Assembly (NCBI RefSeq): GCF_025602895.1
Contig: NW_026516261.1
Coordinates: 186,001 to 250,000, forward strand
Length of the DNA stretch: 64,000 nucleotides
Source of the DNA: Polychytrium aggregatum
Lineage: Eukaryota; Chytridiomycota; Chytridiomycetes; Polychytriales
Direction: 5' to 3'
The notes under the pieces are model-generated. The model did no database searches. It worked only from the letters and a program-made list of their open reading frames with translations, and was not told where the DNA came from. Numbering within the stretch: the stretch's first letter is position 1; every line of letters starts with the position of its first letter. The position numbers and the translations under genes are program-made. Of the stretch, positions 51,755-61,794 are shown piece by piece.

Positions 51755-54700
51755 GTGGCTCTGGAGCCCTAGTAGGAGACCAACGCCGTGGATTGCTCAA
51801 TGCAGTCCACGCGTCTCCAGAGGAAGTTCACCTCGCCCCCTCCCCCGAAGGAGAAACAAACCAAGTGTTGTGCGTCGTGCGAGAGGTGCATGGTGGCGCA
51901 AGCCGCCTGCCTCTCCACGAACGTGAAGAGAAAACCAAAATTGAAAACCAAAACAAAAAAGAAAATCAAGAACCCTTGAGGGACAGGACCGCCTGTGCCC
52001 TCACCCCTGTCAAGTCGTGTGTGTCGGATGCTTCCGACATGTGTCCGCAAGCCGTGGACGTCGTGTGCAATGGCGTGCTGACGCCGCAGGCCCCCGCAAT
52101 GGCCGAACCCTATCCAAAATGTCCGAGTGGCCGTGATGAAGCCAACCAAGACCAAGTGTCGCCCGTTCCCCCAAGTCAAGTCATGGTGCAGGAGGCTGTG
52201 CAGGAGGACCATGAAGAGTCCCTGCTGTACCTCCCTGCCACCGTCCAAGGTCACACCGTCCGAATGATGGTGGACTCTGGAGCAAGCTGCAACTTTGTCA
52301 GCAGACGCTTGCTCCAGGAGCTCAACATACATGCAACCAAGAAGAAGTCGCCGATGAGTGTGGCGCTTGCAGACGATCGTGTGCAGCAGTGCACACACCA
52401 AGTGGTCCTGCGAGTGGCCCTCCATCCCAAGTACCATCCTGTCCTGTTGTTCCAAGTGATCGACACCAAGTTCGATGCCATCCTCGGCATGAGCTGGCTT
52501 GCTCGTGCCGAGCCGACTCCAGTCGTCGACTGGAAAGGCCGCACTGTCCGTGTTGGCCCTGACATTGTCCTGCAGGGCATGGCCTCACCCAACATGCCAC
52601 CTCTCCTCTCAGCCATGCAATTCAAGAGGCTGATCAAGAAGGACACGTCGTTCCTCTGTGTCGTGCGTGAGGTCGACGACACCGACCAAGCCGGTCCCGG
52701 TCCCCCGCCTGTGGTGACCAAGCTGCTCGACGAGTACAAGGACGTATTCCCCGACCAGTTGCCACAATGCCTGCCACCCCAACGCACCGTCGATCATCGC
52801 ATCGACATCGAACCAGGCTCGTCGCCTCCGTCAAGACCGACGTACCAACTGTCGCTGACGGAGATGGACGAACTCAAGCGCCAGTTGGATGACCTCCTCG
52901 CCCATGGGTTCATCCGCCCGAGCCAGTCACCGTATGGTGCACCAGTGCTCTTTGTCAAGAAGAAAGAAGGTGATCTCAGGATGTGCGTCGACTATCGCGC
53001 ACTAAACAAACAGACCATCAAGAACACCTACCCGTTGCCCAGGATCGACGAGTTGATGGATCGTCTGAGTGGAGCAAAGGTCTTTAGCAAGATAGACCTC
53101 CGCTCAGGCTACCATCAGATCCGCATCCACGAGGATGATGTCCACAAGACCGCCTTCAGGACTCGCTACGGACTGTACGAGTTCCTAGTGCTGCCGTTCG
53201 GATTGACGAACGCACCTGCCACGTTCATGCAGCTGATGAACGATGTGTTCCGCCAAGAGCTCGACAACTCTGTCATCGTGTACCTGGATGATATCCTTGT
53301 GTACAGCAAGGATGAAGCGACCCATGAAGGTCATGTCGCCCGCGTGCTGGCCAAGCTACGCGAGCACAAGTTGTATGCCAAACTGTCCAAGTGTGAGTTC
53401 TTCAAGAATCAAGTCCCGTTCCTGGGACACGTTGTCTCAGGAAGAGGAATCGAAGTCGACCCCGCCAAGGTCAAGTCTGTGGTCGAGTGGCCGCCGCTCG
53501 CATGCGTCTCTGACGTGCAGTCGTTTCTCGGTCTCGTCAACTACTACCGCCGATTCATCCCCGATCTGGCGCGCACTGCCGGTCCACTCACAGACCTACT
53601 CCGCAAAGAGTGCCCCTTCGTGTGGGACCACCCACAACGCCAAGCGTTCGAGACCCTCAAGCACGCCTTGACGAACGCTCCTGTCCTCGCTGTGTTCGAC
53701 CCGAACACGGATGTCTCCGTGCACACCGACGCCTCCGACTTTGCGGTGGGAGCTGTTTTGATGCAGGAGGGAAGGCCCGTTGCCTTCGAGTCGCGCAAAC
53801 TGTCCCAACACGAGATCAACTATCCCGTGCACGAGAAGGAGCAGCTTGCGATCATCTACGCGCTGCAGAAGTTCCGAGTGTACCTCCACGGTACCGCCAA
53901 GCCCTTCAAGATTGTGACGGACCACCAGTCACTGCGTTACCTCGACACCAAGAAGAACCTGAGCCGACGCCAAGCGCGATGGATGGAGTTCCTCGCCGAG
54001 TACAACTACGAGGTTGTATACCAGAAAGGCAAACTCAATGTGGTGCCTGACGCACTGTCCCGACGCCCCGACTACCAATTGGCGTCACTGTACGAGTCGA
54101 CTGTCAGTGTCGACAACACGATGCTGGATGTTGTCCGAGACAACATCGCCAACGACAAACAGTTCGGAGAACTGTTCCGAAAGGTGTCTAAGCTCCCCAA
54201 GGACGACGAATCATCCGAGTACACAGTGCGTGATGGCCTGCTCCTCCTGAAGAAGGACAGCCGTGTCTGTGTGCCGGACATTCCGTCGTTGAAGACCAAG
54301 TTGCTCCAAGAGGTCCACGACTCGCCCCTCGCTGGACACTTTGGAGTCGAGAAGACATACGACCGACTGGCCAAAGTCGCATACTGGCCTGGAATGAAGC
54401 GCACCGTCGAGAAGTACATCGAGTCCTGCCATACCTGCAAGATGGTCAAGTCACGCACGACCCGAGAGCAAGGATTGCTGCAACCCCTGCCTGTTCCCGA
54501 CCGCCCCTGGACCAGCATGTCCATGGATCTCATCACGCATCTACCGACGACCAAGTTGGACCACGATGCAATCGCTGTCTTTGTCGACAGGTTCAGCAAG
54601 ATGGCACACTTTGTGCCGTGCCAGACGACATGCTCCGCGCCTGACCTTGCACTGCTGTTCTTCAAGCATGTGTTCAAGCACCACGGCCTCCCAAAGTCCA

Positions 54701-55650
54701 TCGTCAGTGATCGAGACCCCCGATTCACCTCCTTGTTTTGGACAAGTCTGTTCGACCATCTCGGCACCAAGCTGAACATGTCAACCTCGCACCACCAACA
54801 AACGGATGGACAGTCCGAGCGGACGATCCGCACCCTCGAGCAATACCTGAGGACATACGCCTCGACCAGCCAAGACGACTGGGACATACAGCTGAGTCAT
54901 GCAGAGTTTGCATACAACACCGCCAAGTCGAGCACAACTGGCTTGAGCCCCTTTGAGGCGCTCTACGGATTCCAGCCTGATGTTCCCACCTCCTTGACAC
55001 TGACCGAGTCCACGGCTGGATTGCCTCCCAAACCAAGTGCCTTTGTCAAAGATCATCAAGTCCGACACAAGATGATCGCCGACGCGCTCACGGATGCGCA
55101 ACAAGTGATGGCGAAGTACTACGACCGCCGACACCAGGATGTCTCCTTTGAAGTTGGAGACCTTGTCTACCTGGACGCCGACAACATCAAGGTCCCCGAA
55201 GCCCAGTCAAAGAAGTTGTTGCCCAAGTACCGAGGACCGTTCAAGATAGCGGCCCGACCCAGTCCCCTCAACTACCTGTTGGACTTGCCACCTGGAAGCA
55301 AGCTCCATCCTGTCTTCCATGTGTCCAAGCTGCGTCGCCACACGACCCGCAGTCCAGCACAGTTCCCCGACGCCGACGAAGGTGTCCCGGACGACGCACC
55401 ACTGGAAGACGACCTCGGACAATACTATACTCAAGAATATGAAGTCGAAAGGATCGTGAGGCACAAGAAAGTGGCTGATGGGTCACTTCGGTTTTATGTC
55501 AAGTGGGTTGGTTACCCACACTCGGGCAACACATGGCAAACACTGGAGGACTTGTCCCATGCACCCGAGGAGCTGAGTAAATACGGTAAACACCTCGAGG
55601 AGCCCCAAATAAAGAGCACACGCAGGGCTCCTCGCAGGAAGCCTTCTTAA
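51718..55650 (+). CDS. pol: A8 Pol (1,310 codons)
   Basis: Intact, same translation as A2 Pol. Together with A4, one of two A copies here with clean TSDs, both LTRs and both frames. Confidence 0.96.
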   Translation: MPHEVGKRPTLLGGSGALVGDQRRGLLNAVHASPEEVHLAPSPEGETNQVLCVVREVHGGASRLPLHEREEKTKIENQNKKENQEPLRDRTACALTPVKSCVSDASDMCPQAVDVVCNGVLTPQAPAMAEPYPKCPSGRDEANQDQVSPVPPSQVMVQEAVQEDHEESLLYLPATVQGHTVRMMVDSGASCNFVSRRLLQELNIHATKKKSPMSVALADDRVQQCTHQVVLRVALHPKYHPVLLFQVIDTKFDAILGMSWLARAEPTPVVDWKGRTVRVGPDIVLQGMASPNMPPLLSAMQFKRLIKKDTSFLCVVREVDDTDQAGPGPPPVVTKLLDEYKDVFPDQLPQCLPPQRTVDHRIDIEPGSSPPSRPTYQLSLTEMDELKRQLDDLLAHGFIRPSQSPYGAPVLFVKKKEGDLRMCVDYRALNKQTIKNTYPLPRIDELMDRLSGAKVFSKIDLRSGYHQIRIHEDDVHKTAFRTRYGLYEFLVLPFGLTNAPATFMQLMNDVFRQELDNSVIVYLDDILVYSKDEATHEGHVARVLAKLREHKLYAKLSKCEFFKNQVPFLGHVVSGRGIEVDPAKVKSVVEWPPLACVSDVQSFLGLVNYYRRFIPDLARTAGPLTDLLRKECPFVWDHPQRQAFETLKHALTNAPVLAVFDPNTDVSVHTDASDFAVGAVLMQEGRPVAFESRKLSQHEINYPVHEKEQLAIIYALQKFRVYLHGTAKPFKIVTDHQSLRYLDTKKNLSRRQARWMEFLAEYNYEVVYQKGKLNVVPDALSRRPDYQLASLYESTVSVDNTMLDVVRDNIANDKQFGELFRKVSKLPKDDESSEYTVRDGLLLLKKDSRVCVPDIPSLKTKLLQEVHDSPLAGHFGVEKTYDRLAKVAYWPGMKRTVEKYIESCHTCKMVKSRTTREQGLLQPLPVPDRPWTSMSMDLITHLPTTKLDHDAIAVFVDRFSKMAHFVPCQTTCSAPDLALLFFKHVFKHHGLPKSIVSDRDPRFTSLFWTSLFDHLGTKLNMSTSHHQQTDGQSERTIRTLEQYLRTYASTSQDDWDIQLSHAEFAYNTAKSSTTGLSPFEALYGFQPDVPTSLTLTESTAGLPPKPSAFVKDHQVRHKMIADALTDAQQVMAKYYDRRHQDVSFEVGDLVYLDADNIKVPEAQSKKLLPKYRGPFKIAARPSPLNYLLDLPPGSKLHPVFHVSKLRRHTTRSPAQFPDADEGVPDDAPLEDDLGQYYTQEYEVERIVRHKKVADGSLRFYVKWVGYPHSGNTWQTLEDLSHAPEELSKYGKHLEEPQIKSTRRAPRRKPS

Positions 55651-55659
55651 GTGTGGGAG

Positions 55660-55968
55660 TGTAGGAGATGGTATCTCCGACGCTGTGCTGCGCGTACTGC
55701 GCGTACTGCGCGGCGCAGTGGGTCGTGACCTGTGCTGCGCTTTGCGTTTTCACGCACCGCAGGCAGGCCACCGCAGGGTATACCTGCGGGTTGCCCCCGT
55801 TCCCCCCGTTTGTCTGGAGTTCGGTTTTATCGTGAATAAACGTAAGTGCTCCCCGAGCTCACCCGTCCGCTAGAGTAGCCTAGCACCGCCCTGTTCTGCC
55901 CCGTCCTGTCTTGTCTTGTACCCCCTCCCTCCCCGTCTTGCCCCAACGTCCCAGTAGTGGACGTTACA
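55660..55968 (+). repeat. 3' LTR of A8
   Basis: 309 bp, then the second GTGGG. Confidence 0.97.
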
Positions 55969-58900
55969 GTGGGAAACATTGGCAGCGGGCTCCCAAGACC
56001 GGTCAGTCTCGGAATAGCCCTTCCACTGAACCAAGTACTGTAAGCGACCACGGAAGAGCCGAGAATCGAGAACAGTCTCGACCTCAAACTCTTCCTGGGA
56101 GTCAACAAGAATGGGTGGAGGTTCGGGTTGGGTGAACTCGGGAACAATGTCCTTCGTTCGGGGTTCAAGGAGGGATACATGAAAGACGGGGTGGACTTTG
56201 AGTGTGGAAGGGAGTTTAAGTTCAAAGGCAACGGGGTTGATGCGGCGAAGAACTTTAAAGGGGCCAAGCTTTTTCTGATCAAGCTTGTTGGAGGGACGAA
56301 GGGTGCGGATGTGGCGACGATCAAGAAAAACGAGGTCGCCAACGGAGATGTCGGGAGTGGGGAGACGGGATTTGTTGGCCTGCAAAGTGTAGGACTCTTG
56401 GGCAACCCGGAGGTTGGCCTTGAGATCCTCGAGAACGGTCTGAAGTCGGTCGACACGTTCTTCGGCAGAGGGCACAACAGAAGGATCACGGATGATGGAG
56501 GGATCAAAAATGGGGTGATGGCCATGGACTGCAAAGAAGGGAGTCATGCCAGTGGAGGTGTTTTCCGAGTTGTTGTAAGTGAACTCGGCAAGGGGAAGGT
56601 GAAGGGTCCAGTCGTCTTGCAGGTAATTGCAATGGATACGCAAATACTGCTCGATGACCTGGTTGAGAACCTCGGTCGAACCGTCGGTCTCGGGGTGGAA
56701 GGCAGAAGAAAGGGAAATCTTCGTCTTCAGAAGCTCATTGAAGCGCCTCCAGAAGGCCGAAGTAAACTGAGTTCCTCGGTCCGAAACAATAGACCGGGGA
56801 CAACCATGCAAGCGGAAGATGTGGGAGAGGAAGAGTTCGGCGGTTTGCTCGCCTGTAACCGTCTTCGTGGTGGGCACAAAGTGTGCTTGTTTGGACAGGC
56901 GGTCCTTAACCACGAAGATGGAGTCAAAGCCGTTCGAAGGTGGGAGATCCGTGATGAAGTCCATCGACAGGTCCCACCAACGTTCGGAAGGAACGGGGAG
57001 AGGGTGAAGTAAACCATAAGGGGAGTGACGGGACGGCTTGGCTCGCTGGCACGCTTCACAATTAGCAATGAAGCGACGCACAGACTTACGAAGCCGGGGC
57101 CAGTGAAAGTCCCGGGAGATGAGCTCAACGGTCTTGGCAAGACCAAAGTGACCAGCGGCAGCGGAGCAGTGACGTTGCTCAAACACTTTGAGCTGGAGCT
57201 CGGGGGAAGGGACAACGATCAGGTCTTTAAAGTAAAGGAGACCGTCACGGAAGGAGTAATCGCCATCAAGACGTTTGGCGTTGAAGTCAGAAAGAAGGGA
57301 ACAAGAAAGGGTGGCAGCTCGAATCTCGGAAAGAAAATCGGGGTTCGAGCCGATAACGGTGATGCTGTCGAGAGAAATAGACTCGAACAGCTGAAGGAAG
57401 TTGGTGGAGTGGAGGGAGTCACCAGGCTTTATCTCAAAGTCAGAACGGCGACTGAGAGCATCGGCTTTGGTGTTGAGGCGACCAGGGCGGTGGTAAATGC
57501 GAAAAGCAAAATCAGAAAGGAATTGGGCCCACCGGAACTGGCGGCGAGAAAGTTGGGAAGCGGAAGTGAACCGGGTGAGGTTCTGGTGATCAGAGAAAAC
57601 AAGAGTGGGATGATCGGGGTCGGCAGCCATCAAGTAATGACGCCAGGCAGTAAAGGAATCGACAATAGCAAGGAGCTCTTTGTCGTGGGTGTCATAATTC
57701 ACCTCGGCGGGACGGAATTGCCGAGAGTGAAAAGCAACGGGGTGAAGAGCGCCGTCAGGGTCAAACTGGGAAAGGACGGCACCCAGAGCAAAGTCAGAAG
57801 CATCGGGCTCGATGACAGCGGGTTTGGAGAAATCAAAGTAACGAAGAATAGGTGCGGAAGTGAATGAACGTTTAAGAGAATCAAAAGCCTCTTGGGCCTC
57901 GGGAGACCAAGAGAAGGTGGAGGATTTGGTGGTGAGTGAAGTCAAAGGACGAGCAAGTGCGGAAAAGTCCTTGACGAAGCGGCGGTAAAAGTTTGCGAAA
58001 CCAATAAAAACTTGGATGTCGCGAGCAGAAGAGGGAACAGGCCAAAGGGAAACGGCCTCGACCTTGGCAGGGTCCATTTTAATGCCATCGGCAGAAATGA
58101 TCATGCCGAGAAAGTCAACTTCAGAAAGGTCAAAAGAACACTTGGCCGGATTGACCTTAAGAGAGTGTTCACGAAGGCGAGAAAGAACAAGCTTAACATG
58201 CTCCTCATGCTCCAGGGGATCTTTTGAGAAGATCAGGATGTCGTCAAGATAAATGACAACACAGACACCAAGGAGGTCCGAGAAGATGTCGTTCATAAAA
58301 AACTGAAAAGCAGCGGGGGCATTCGAAAGACCAAAGGGGATAACATTGTACTCGTAAGAGCCAGATTTGCAAACAAAAGCAGTCTTCCACTCATCGCCCT
58401 TCTTGACACGAACCAAGTGGTAAGCATCAGGAAGGTCAAGGTGTGAGAAGACGCGGGCAGAAGAAAGTTTATCCAGAAGATCCTGGAAGAGGGGAAGAGG
58501 GTAGCGGTTCTTCTTCGTGATGGCATTGAGGCCCCGGTAGTCGACGCAAAGGCGAAGACCACCATTGGGCTTCTTCACGAAGAAGCAGGGAGCACCAACG
58601 GGAGAAGAGGATTTGGAGATCCAACCACGTGCGAGGGCGTTGGTCAGATACTCCGAAAGAGCAGATTCCTCGGCCGGGGACAAAGGATAGACTTTCCCCG
58701 GCTTTGGCAAACGAGGTTCCTTTCCATCCTCGGTCCGTACAAACTCAATAGACAAGTCATACGGACGGTGAGGAGGCAAGGAAGAAGGAGGGTCAGACTT
58801 GAGGCTGAAAACGTCGCCAAACTCATTGTATTTGAGCGGGACACCTCGAGAGTCAACAGGGGTGCCAGACTCGGCATACACCTTCGTCGTGAGCACGGAC

Positions 58901-59769
58901 CTTATCGACACCGTAGGATACGTCTCCGGCGAAGGAGGACGGATATCCATTTGGGCAGCGAAAATGTCGAGCTTGTCTTCCCGTGCAAGACGGAGAAGAC
59001 TCGCCGCATTAACGAGCTCAATGTCGGGCGAAGATAAAGCCGTTGGCTCTTCAGAAAGCGAAGCAGAGTCAAGGCGGGAAGAAAGGGAAGGCGAAGTGCC
59101 AAAGGAGGGAACCGGTGTAAGGGAAGGACCGGAGGGAGGAGTCAAAGGCGAAGTGCCCGAAGGGGGAGGCGAATAGCCGGAAGGGGACGAAGTGTCCAAG
59201 GAGGAAGCAGAGACATCCGCGAGGATGTGTCCATCAGCAAGGCAAGAGGGATCGGAGAACGAAAGGGAGAGGGACTTCCAATTGACAACTGGATTATGCA
59301 AGCGCATCCAGGGAAGACCAAGAGTGATGGGAGTGGTGGAGAGTCGAGTCACAAGAAAAGAAATCGACTCGGTGTGGGAACCAATGGTCAACGTCACAGG
59401 AACGGTTTGGAAACGAATGAAACCGGCCGAAGAACCATCAGCAAGGGAAACGGAGTAGGGAGTAGAAAGAGGGATAAGAGAGAGTTTATGGAGATCCGCA
59501 AAGGCAGGATCAATGAGGGCAAGAGCGGTGCATCCATCATCAATAAAGACAGAAAGGGAGATGGAGACCGGGCCAGAAAGACTCATGACGACAAGGGTGG
59601 CCGGAAGAAGAAGCTTATCGTCCGATAATGACGAGTCAGAGGGGGAAGATGTTCGTATCGCCGAACAGACCACCTCGCTTACTTGCGAGGTGCTGCTCGG
59701 CTGTGGGCATTTCCCGAGTTCCGTTTGACCAGAACCGGGCACTGCTGAACATCGCGACTGCCGGGACAA
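55969..59769 (-). pseudogene. pol: Family B Pol, interrupted near its C-terminus by A8
   Basis: Residues are counted from 59769 (a TTG, not ATG). The frame is entered by -1 shift at 59715-59709. The protease active site reads Asp77-Asp78-Gly79 rather than Asp-Ser/Thr-Gly. A Ser/Pro-rich linker leads to RT (Asp-Tyr-Arg-Gly-Leu-Asn, Tyr-Leu-Asp-Asp-Ile-Leu) and RNase H (Pro-Asp-Ala-Ser-Asp-Phe-Ala). Integrase has a His...His...Cys-x2-Cys finger, Met-Asp-Phe-Ile, Ser-Asp-Arg-Gly-Thr-Gln-Phe and Asp-Gly-Ser-Thr-Glu. GPF and a chromodomain with Trp-Lys-Gly-Tyr and Trp-Glu-Pro follow. A8 cuts just after the chromodomain core; the last 27 codons are at 50422-50501. All else is intact, so this copy was probably active until A8 landed. 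Confidence 0.93.
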
Positions 59770-60632
59770 GACTTTTCCCCGCAGTACAGGCAGAGACCCT
59801 GCTCACGACGTCGCTTTTTCTCGACGTCGGAGAGCTTAGCAGGGCGGACCGAGACAGAGTCAAGGTCCATGGGAGTGGGTGCAGAAGAGGAGGAAGAAGA
59901 AACATGCGCGGGAGAATGGTGGTGATGGGGAGCAGAGCGAGAAGAAGGAGGAGGAGGTTGGGAACGGGAGGAGATCTTGAGACGATGGAGGGCATCGTCG
60001 TACTCGACCGCTGCCTTGATCAACTCAGGCAGGGAAGCGGGAGCGGGGCGGAGACCGATGAGGTGGAACTTGACCTCAGACTTCAAACCCTCCTTGAAGA
60101 AGTGCATCTTGGTGGGTTCATCAGTCTGGACGCGGGCGGCGAGCTGGACGAAGCGGGTGGCGAAGGCTTGGCAGGACTTGAGCTGGACCAAGCGCTTGAG
60201 GTCGTTCAAGGCCTTATCTTGCGAGGAGGCCGTGTCCTCACCGAAGGTCGACTTGAGGGCAACTTCAAAATCCGCGAAGGAAGCCGGGAAGCGGTTGGCC
60301 ATGTAGAAGGCGGCCTCGTACCACTTGAAGGCTTCACCGCGGAGGAAGGAGGTGGCGTACAGGACCTTCTGGCGCTCGGGCGCGAAGAAGGCAGGATCGG
60401 CGAGGAAAACCAGGTGGCACTGGGCGAGGAAGGCCGTCGTTTCATCGCGGGAACCTAGGAACTCCTTGGGCTTGTTGACCTGGTAGACCTGGCGGGGAGC
60501 GGCGGCGGGAGCTTGCAGATCTTGGATCTGACGATGGAGAGCAGCGTTCTGGGTCATGAGGGCGTTCATACGCTCCTCCATGCGCGCCAGATACGCGTTG
60601 AGGTCTGCAGGGGGTGCAGCAGGCTCAGCCAT
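59679..60632 (-). CDS. gag: Family B Gag (317 aa)
   Basis: Starts at ATG 60630-60632 (Met-Ala-Glu-Pro); the longer open frame begins with TTG and overlaps the priming site. An N-terminal coiled-coil-like helix (Asn-Ala-Tyr-Leu-Ala-Arg-Met-Glu-Glu-Arg) is followed by a capsid domain with Phe-Lys-Trp-Tyr-Glu, a His/Ser/Pro-rich linker, Pro-Met-Asp-Leu-Asp, and a zinc-knuckle-like Cys-x2-Cys-x4-Cys-x8-Cys. The usual His is replaced by Cys and the last spacing doubled. It overlaps the pol frame by about 90 bp. Confidence 0.9.
   Translation of the reverse strand: MAEPAAPPADLNAYLARMEERMNALMTQNAALHRQIQDLQAPAAAPRQVYQVNKPKEFLGSRDETTAFLAQCHLVFLADPAFFAPERQKVLYATSFLRGEAFKWYEAAFYMANRFPASFADFEVALKSTFGEDTASSQDKALNDLKRLVQLKSCQAFATRFVQLAARVQTDEPTKMHFFKEGLKSEVKFHLIGLRPAPASLPELIKAAVEYDDALHRLKISSRSQPPPPSSRSAPHHHHSPAHVSSSSSSAPTPMDLDSVSVRPAKLSDVEKKRRREQGLCLYCGEKSCPGSRDVQQCPVLVKRNSGNAHSRAAPRK
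59709..59715 (-). promoter_or_regulatory. -1 frameshift heptamer of family B (G GGA AAT)
   Basis: In the gag frame, about 10 codons before the stop. The -1 frame is pol. The nearest clear stem (CACCTCGC/GCGAGGTG, loop AAGTAA holding the gag stop) starts 16 nt downstream, longer than the classical spacer. Confidence 0.65.
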
Positions 60633-60689
60633 CGGATCGACGAGGGAAAGAGAGGCGAAAGAAGAAGAAAGGCCGGGAAGCCAAGAGGG

Positions 60690-60701
60690 AGCGTTCAAAA
60701 T
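60690..60701 (-). promoter_or_regulatory. Self-priming site of family B
   Basis: Minus-strand ATTTTGAACGCT begins 2 nt after the 5' LTR. It is the exact complement of AGCGTTCAAAAT in the LTR (minus strand 60911-60900). As in E, the LTR 12-mer begins 39 nt from the first base of TATAAATA (60950). Confidence 0.78.
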
Positions 60702-60703
60702 GA

Positions 60704-61494
60704 TGTTAGAGTCCGAAGGGGACTCAACGGCAAAAGAAGAAGTGAGCTCGAAGTGAGCTCAGGGAAGGCAAGGGTAAAGTCCGAAGTGGACTCGGAGAGG
60801 GAGCGAGGGAAGCAAAGATCCGTTCAAGATAAGACTAGTCTCGAAATGAGACGTGAGGAACACTCAGAGAATAAAGTAGAAGGCACTTTATTTAGTCCTA
60901 TTTTGAACGCTGAGGTTCGACTACACATCGCGGGGGTCAGGCTATTTATAGACAAGTCCGGACTTGGCAGCGAAGGGCGGCCAAGGGAGGGAAAAGTGGG
61001 CGATCGAGCAGGGCGAAGGGGGCGATGCACGAACGAGGGCCGAGAAGGACCACCGAGACAGGCAGAGAACCAAAGCGAGGGAGGCGCAAGCAAAAGCGAA
61101 GCACCTGGCAGGAGAAACGTGCAAAGGCGAAGCAATGTGACTCAACGTCCAAGAAGCGGATTGGTCAAGTATAAGGTTGGGGCAAATGCATGCGAGATGA
61201 ACAAGAGATCGGGGCGGTCAGGCAGGTCATGAGTCACCGGTGGTGGGACACATGACCGGCAGCCGAATTGCAACCAATCGCAGCAAGGCGCGTGCACAAA
61301 CAAACCGGCGCGTGCGAAGAAGACAAAGGAAGCGGAGCAGCGCGGGGAAACGGAAGTGCGGAAGGAGCGGAAATGGCAGGCAAAAGGCGGAAAATTGGAG
61401 GGGAACTGCAAAGCTACACACAAACAAACAGAAAGGCAAAAGAACAGCCAAGTGTGCAGTCAAAGTGGAGAACAAGCAGAAGCTATCCCTAACA
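60704..61494 (-). repeat. 5' LTR of B (791 bp) with promoter
   Basis: Carries TATAAATA at 60943-60950, a predicted transcript start near 60911 and the four-hairpin array. Followed by TGGTA. Confidence 0.95.
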
Positions 61495-61794
61495 TGGTAT
61501 CTCCGACGCTGTGCTGCGCGTACTGCGCGTACTGCGCGGCGCAGTGGGTCGTGACCTGTGCTGCGCTTTGCGTTTTCACGCACCGCAGGCAGGCCACCGC
61601 AGGGTATACCTGCGGGTTGCCCCCGTTCCCCCCGTTTGTCTGGAGTTCGGTTTTATCGTGAATAAACGTAAGTGCTCCCCGAGCTCACCCGTCCGCTAGA
61701 GTAGCCTAGCACCGCCCTGTTCTGCCCCGTCCTGTCTTGTCTTGTACCCCCTCCCTCCCCGTCTTGCCCCAACGTCCCAGTAGTGGACGTTACA
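61495..61794 (+). repeat. 3' LTR of A7, remainder (positions 10-309)
   Basis: 300 bp; the first five (TGGTA) repeat the bases before B. Followed by CCCCG and the A6 pol. Confidence 0.95.

Larger units (their letters stand above)
50502..55968 (+). mobile_element. Complete family A element, copy A8 (innermost, 5,467 bp)
   Basis: Inserted in B pol with GTGGG duplications (50497-50501, 55969-55973). LTRs 50502-50810 and 55660-55968. As the last insertion of the nest it is the youngest and fully intact. Confidence 0.98.
49619..61494 (-). mobile_element. Family B Ty3/gypsy chromovirus (fourth level), interrupted by A8
   Basis: 791-bp LTRs (49619-50409 and 60704-61494) that appear identical, beginning TGTTAG and ending CTAACA. 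They flank gag and pol on the minus strand. TSD TGGTA on both sides. A8 is inserted near the end of pol. Without A8 the element is about 6.4 kb. Confidence 0.95.
44447..61794 (+). mobile_element. Family A element, copy A7 (third level), 3' LTR split by B
   Basis: 5' LTR 44447-44755, intact gag and pol. The 3' LTR starts at 49605 and is interrupted after 14 bp by the B element (TGGTA duplication), resuming to 61794. Flanked by CCCCG duplications in A6 pol. Confidence 0.96.

Noticed and set aside
49619-61494. Possible CRISPR-like or satellite array from repeated short hairpins
   Set aside because: Only four hairpins with uneven spacing inside an LTR; no spacers of constant length and no associated genes.
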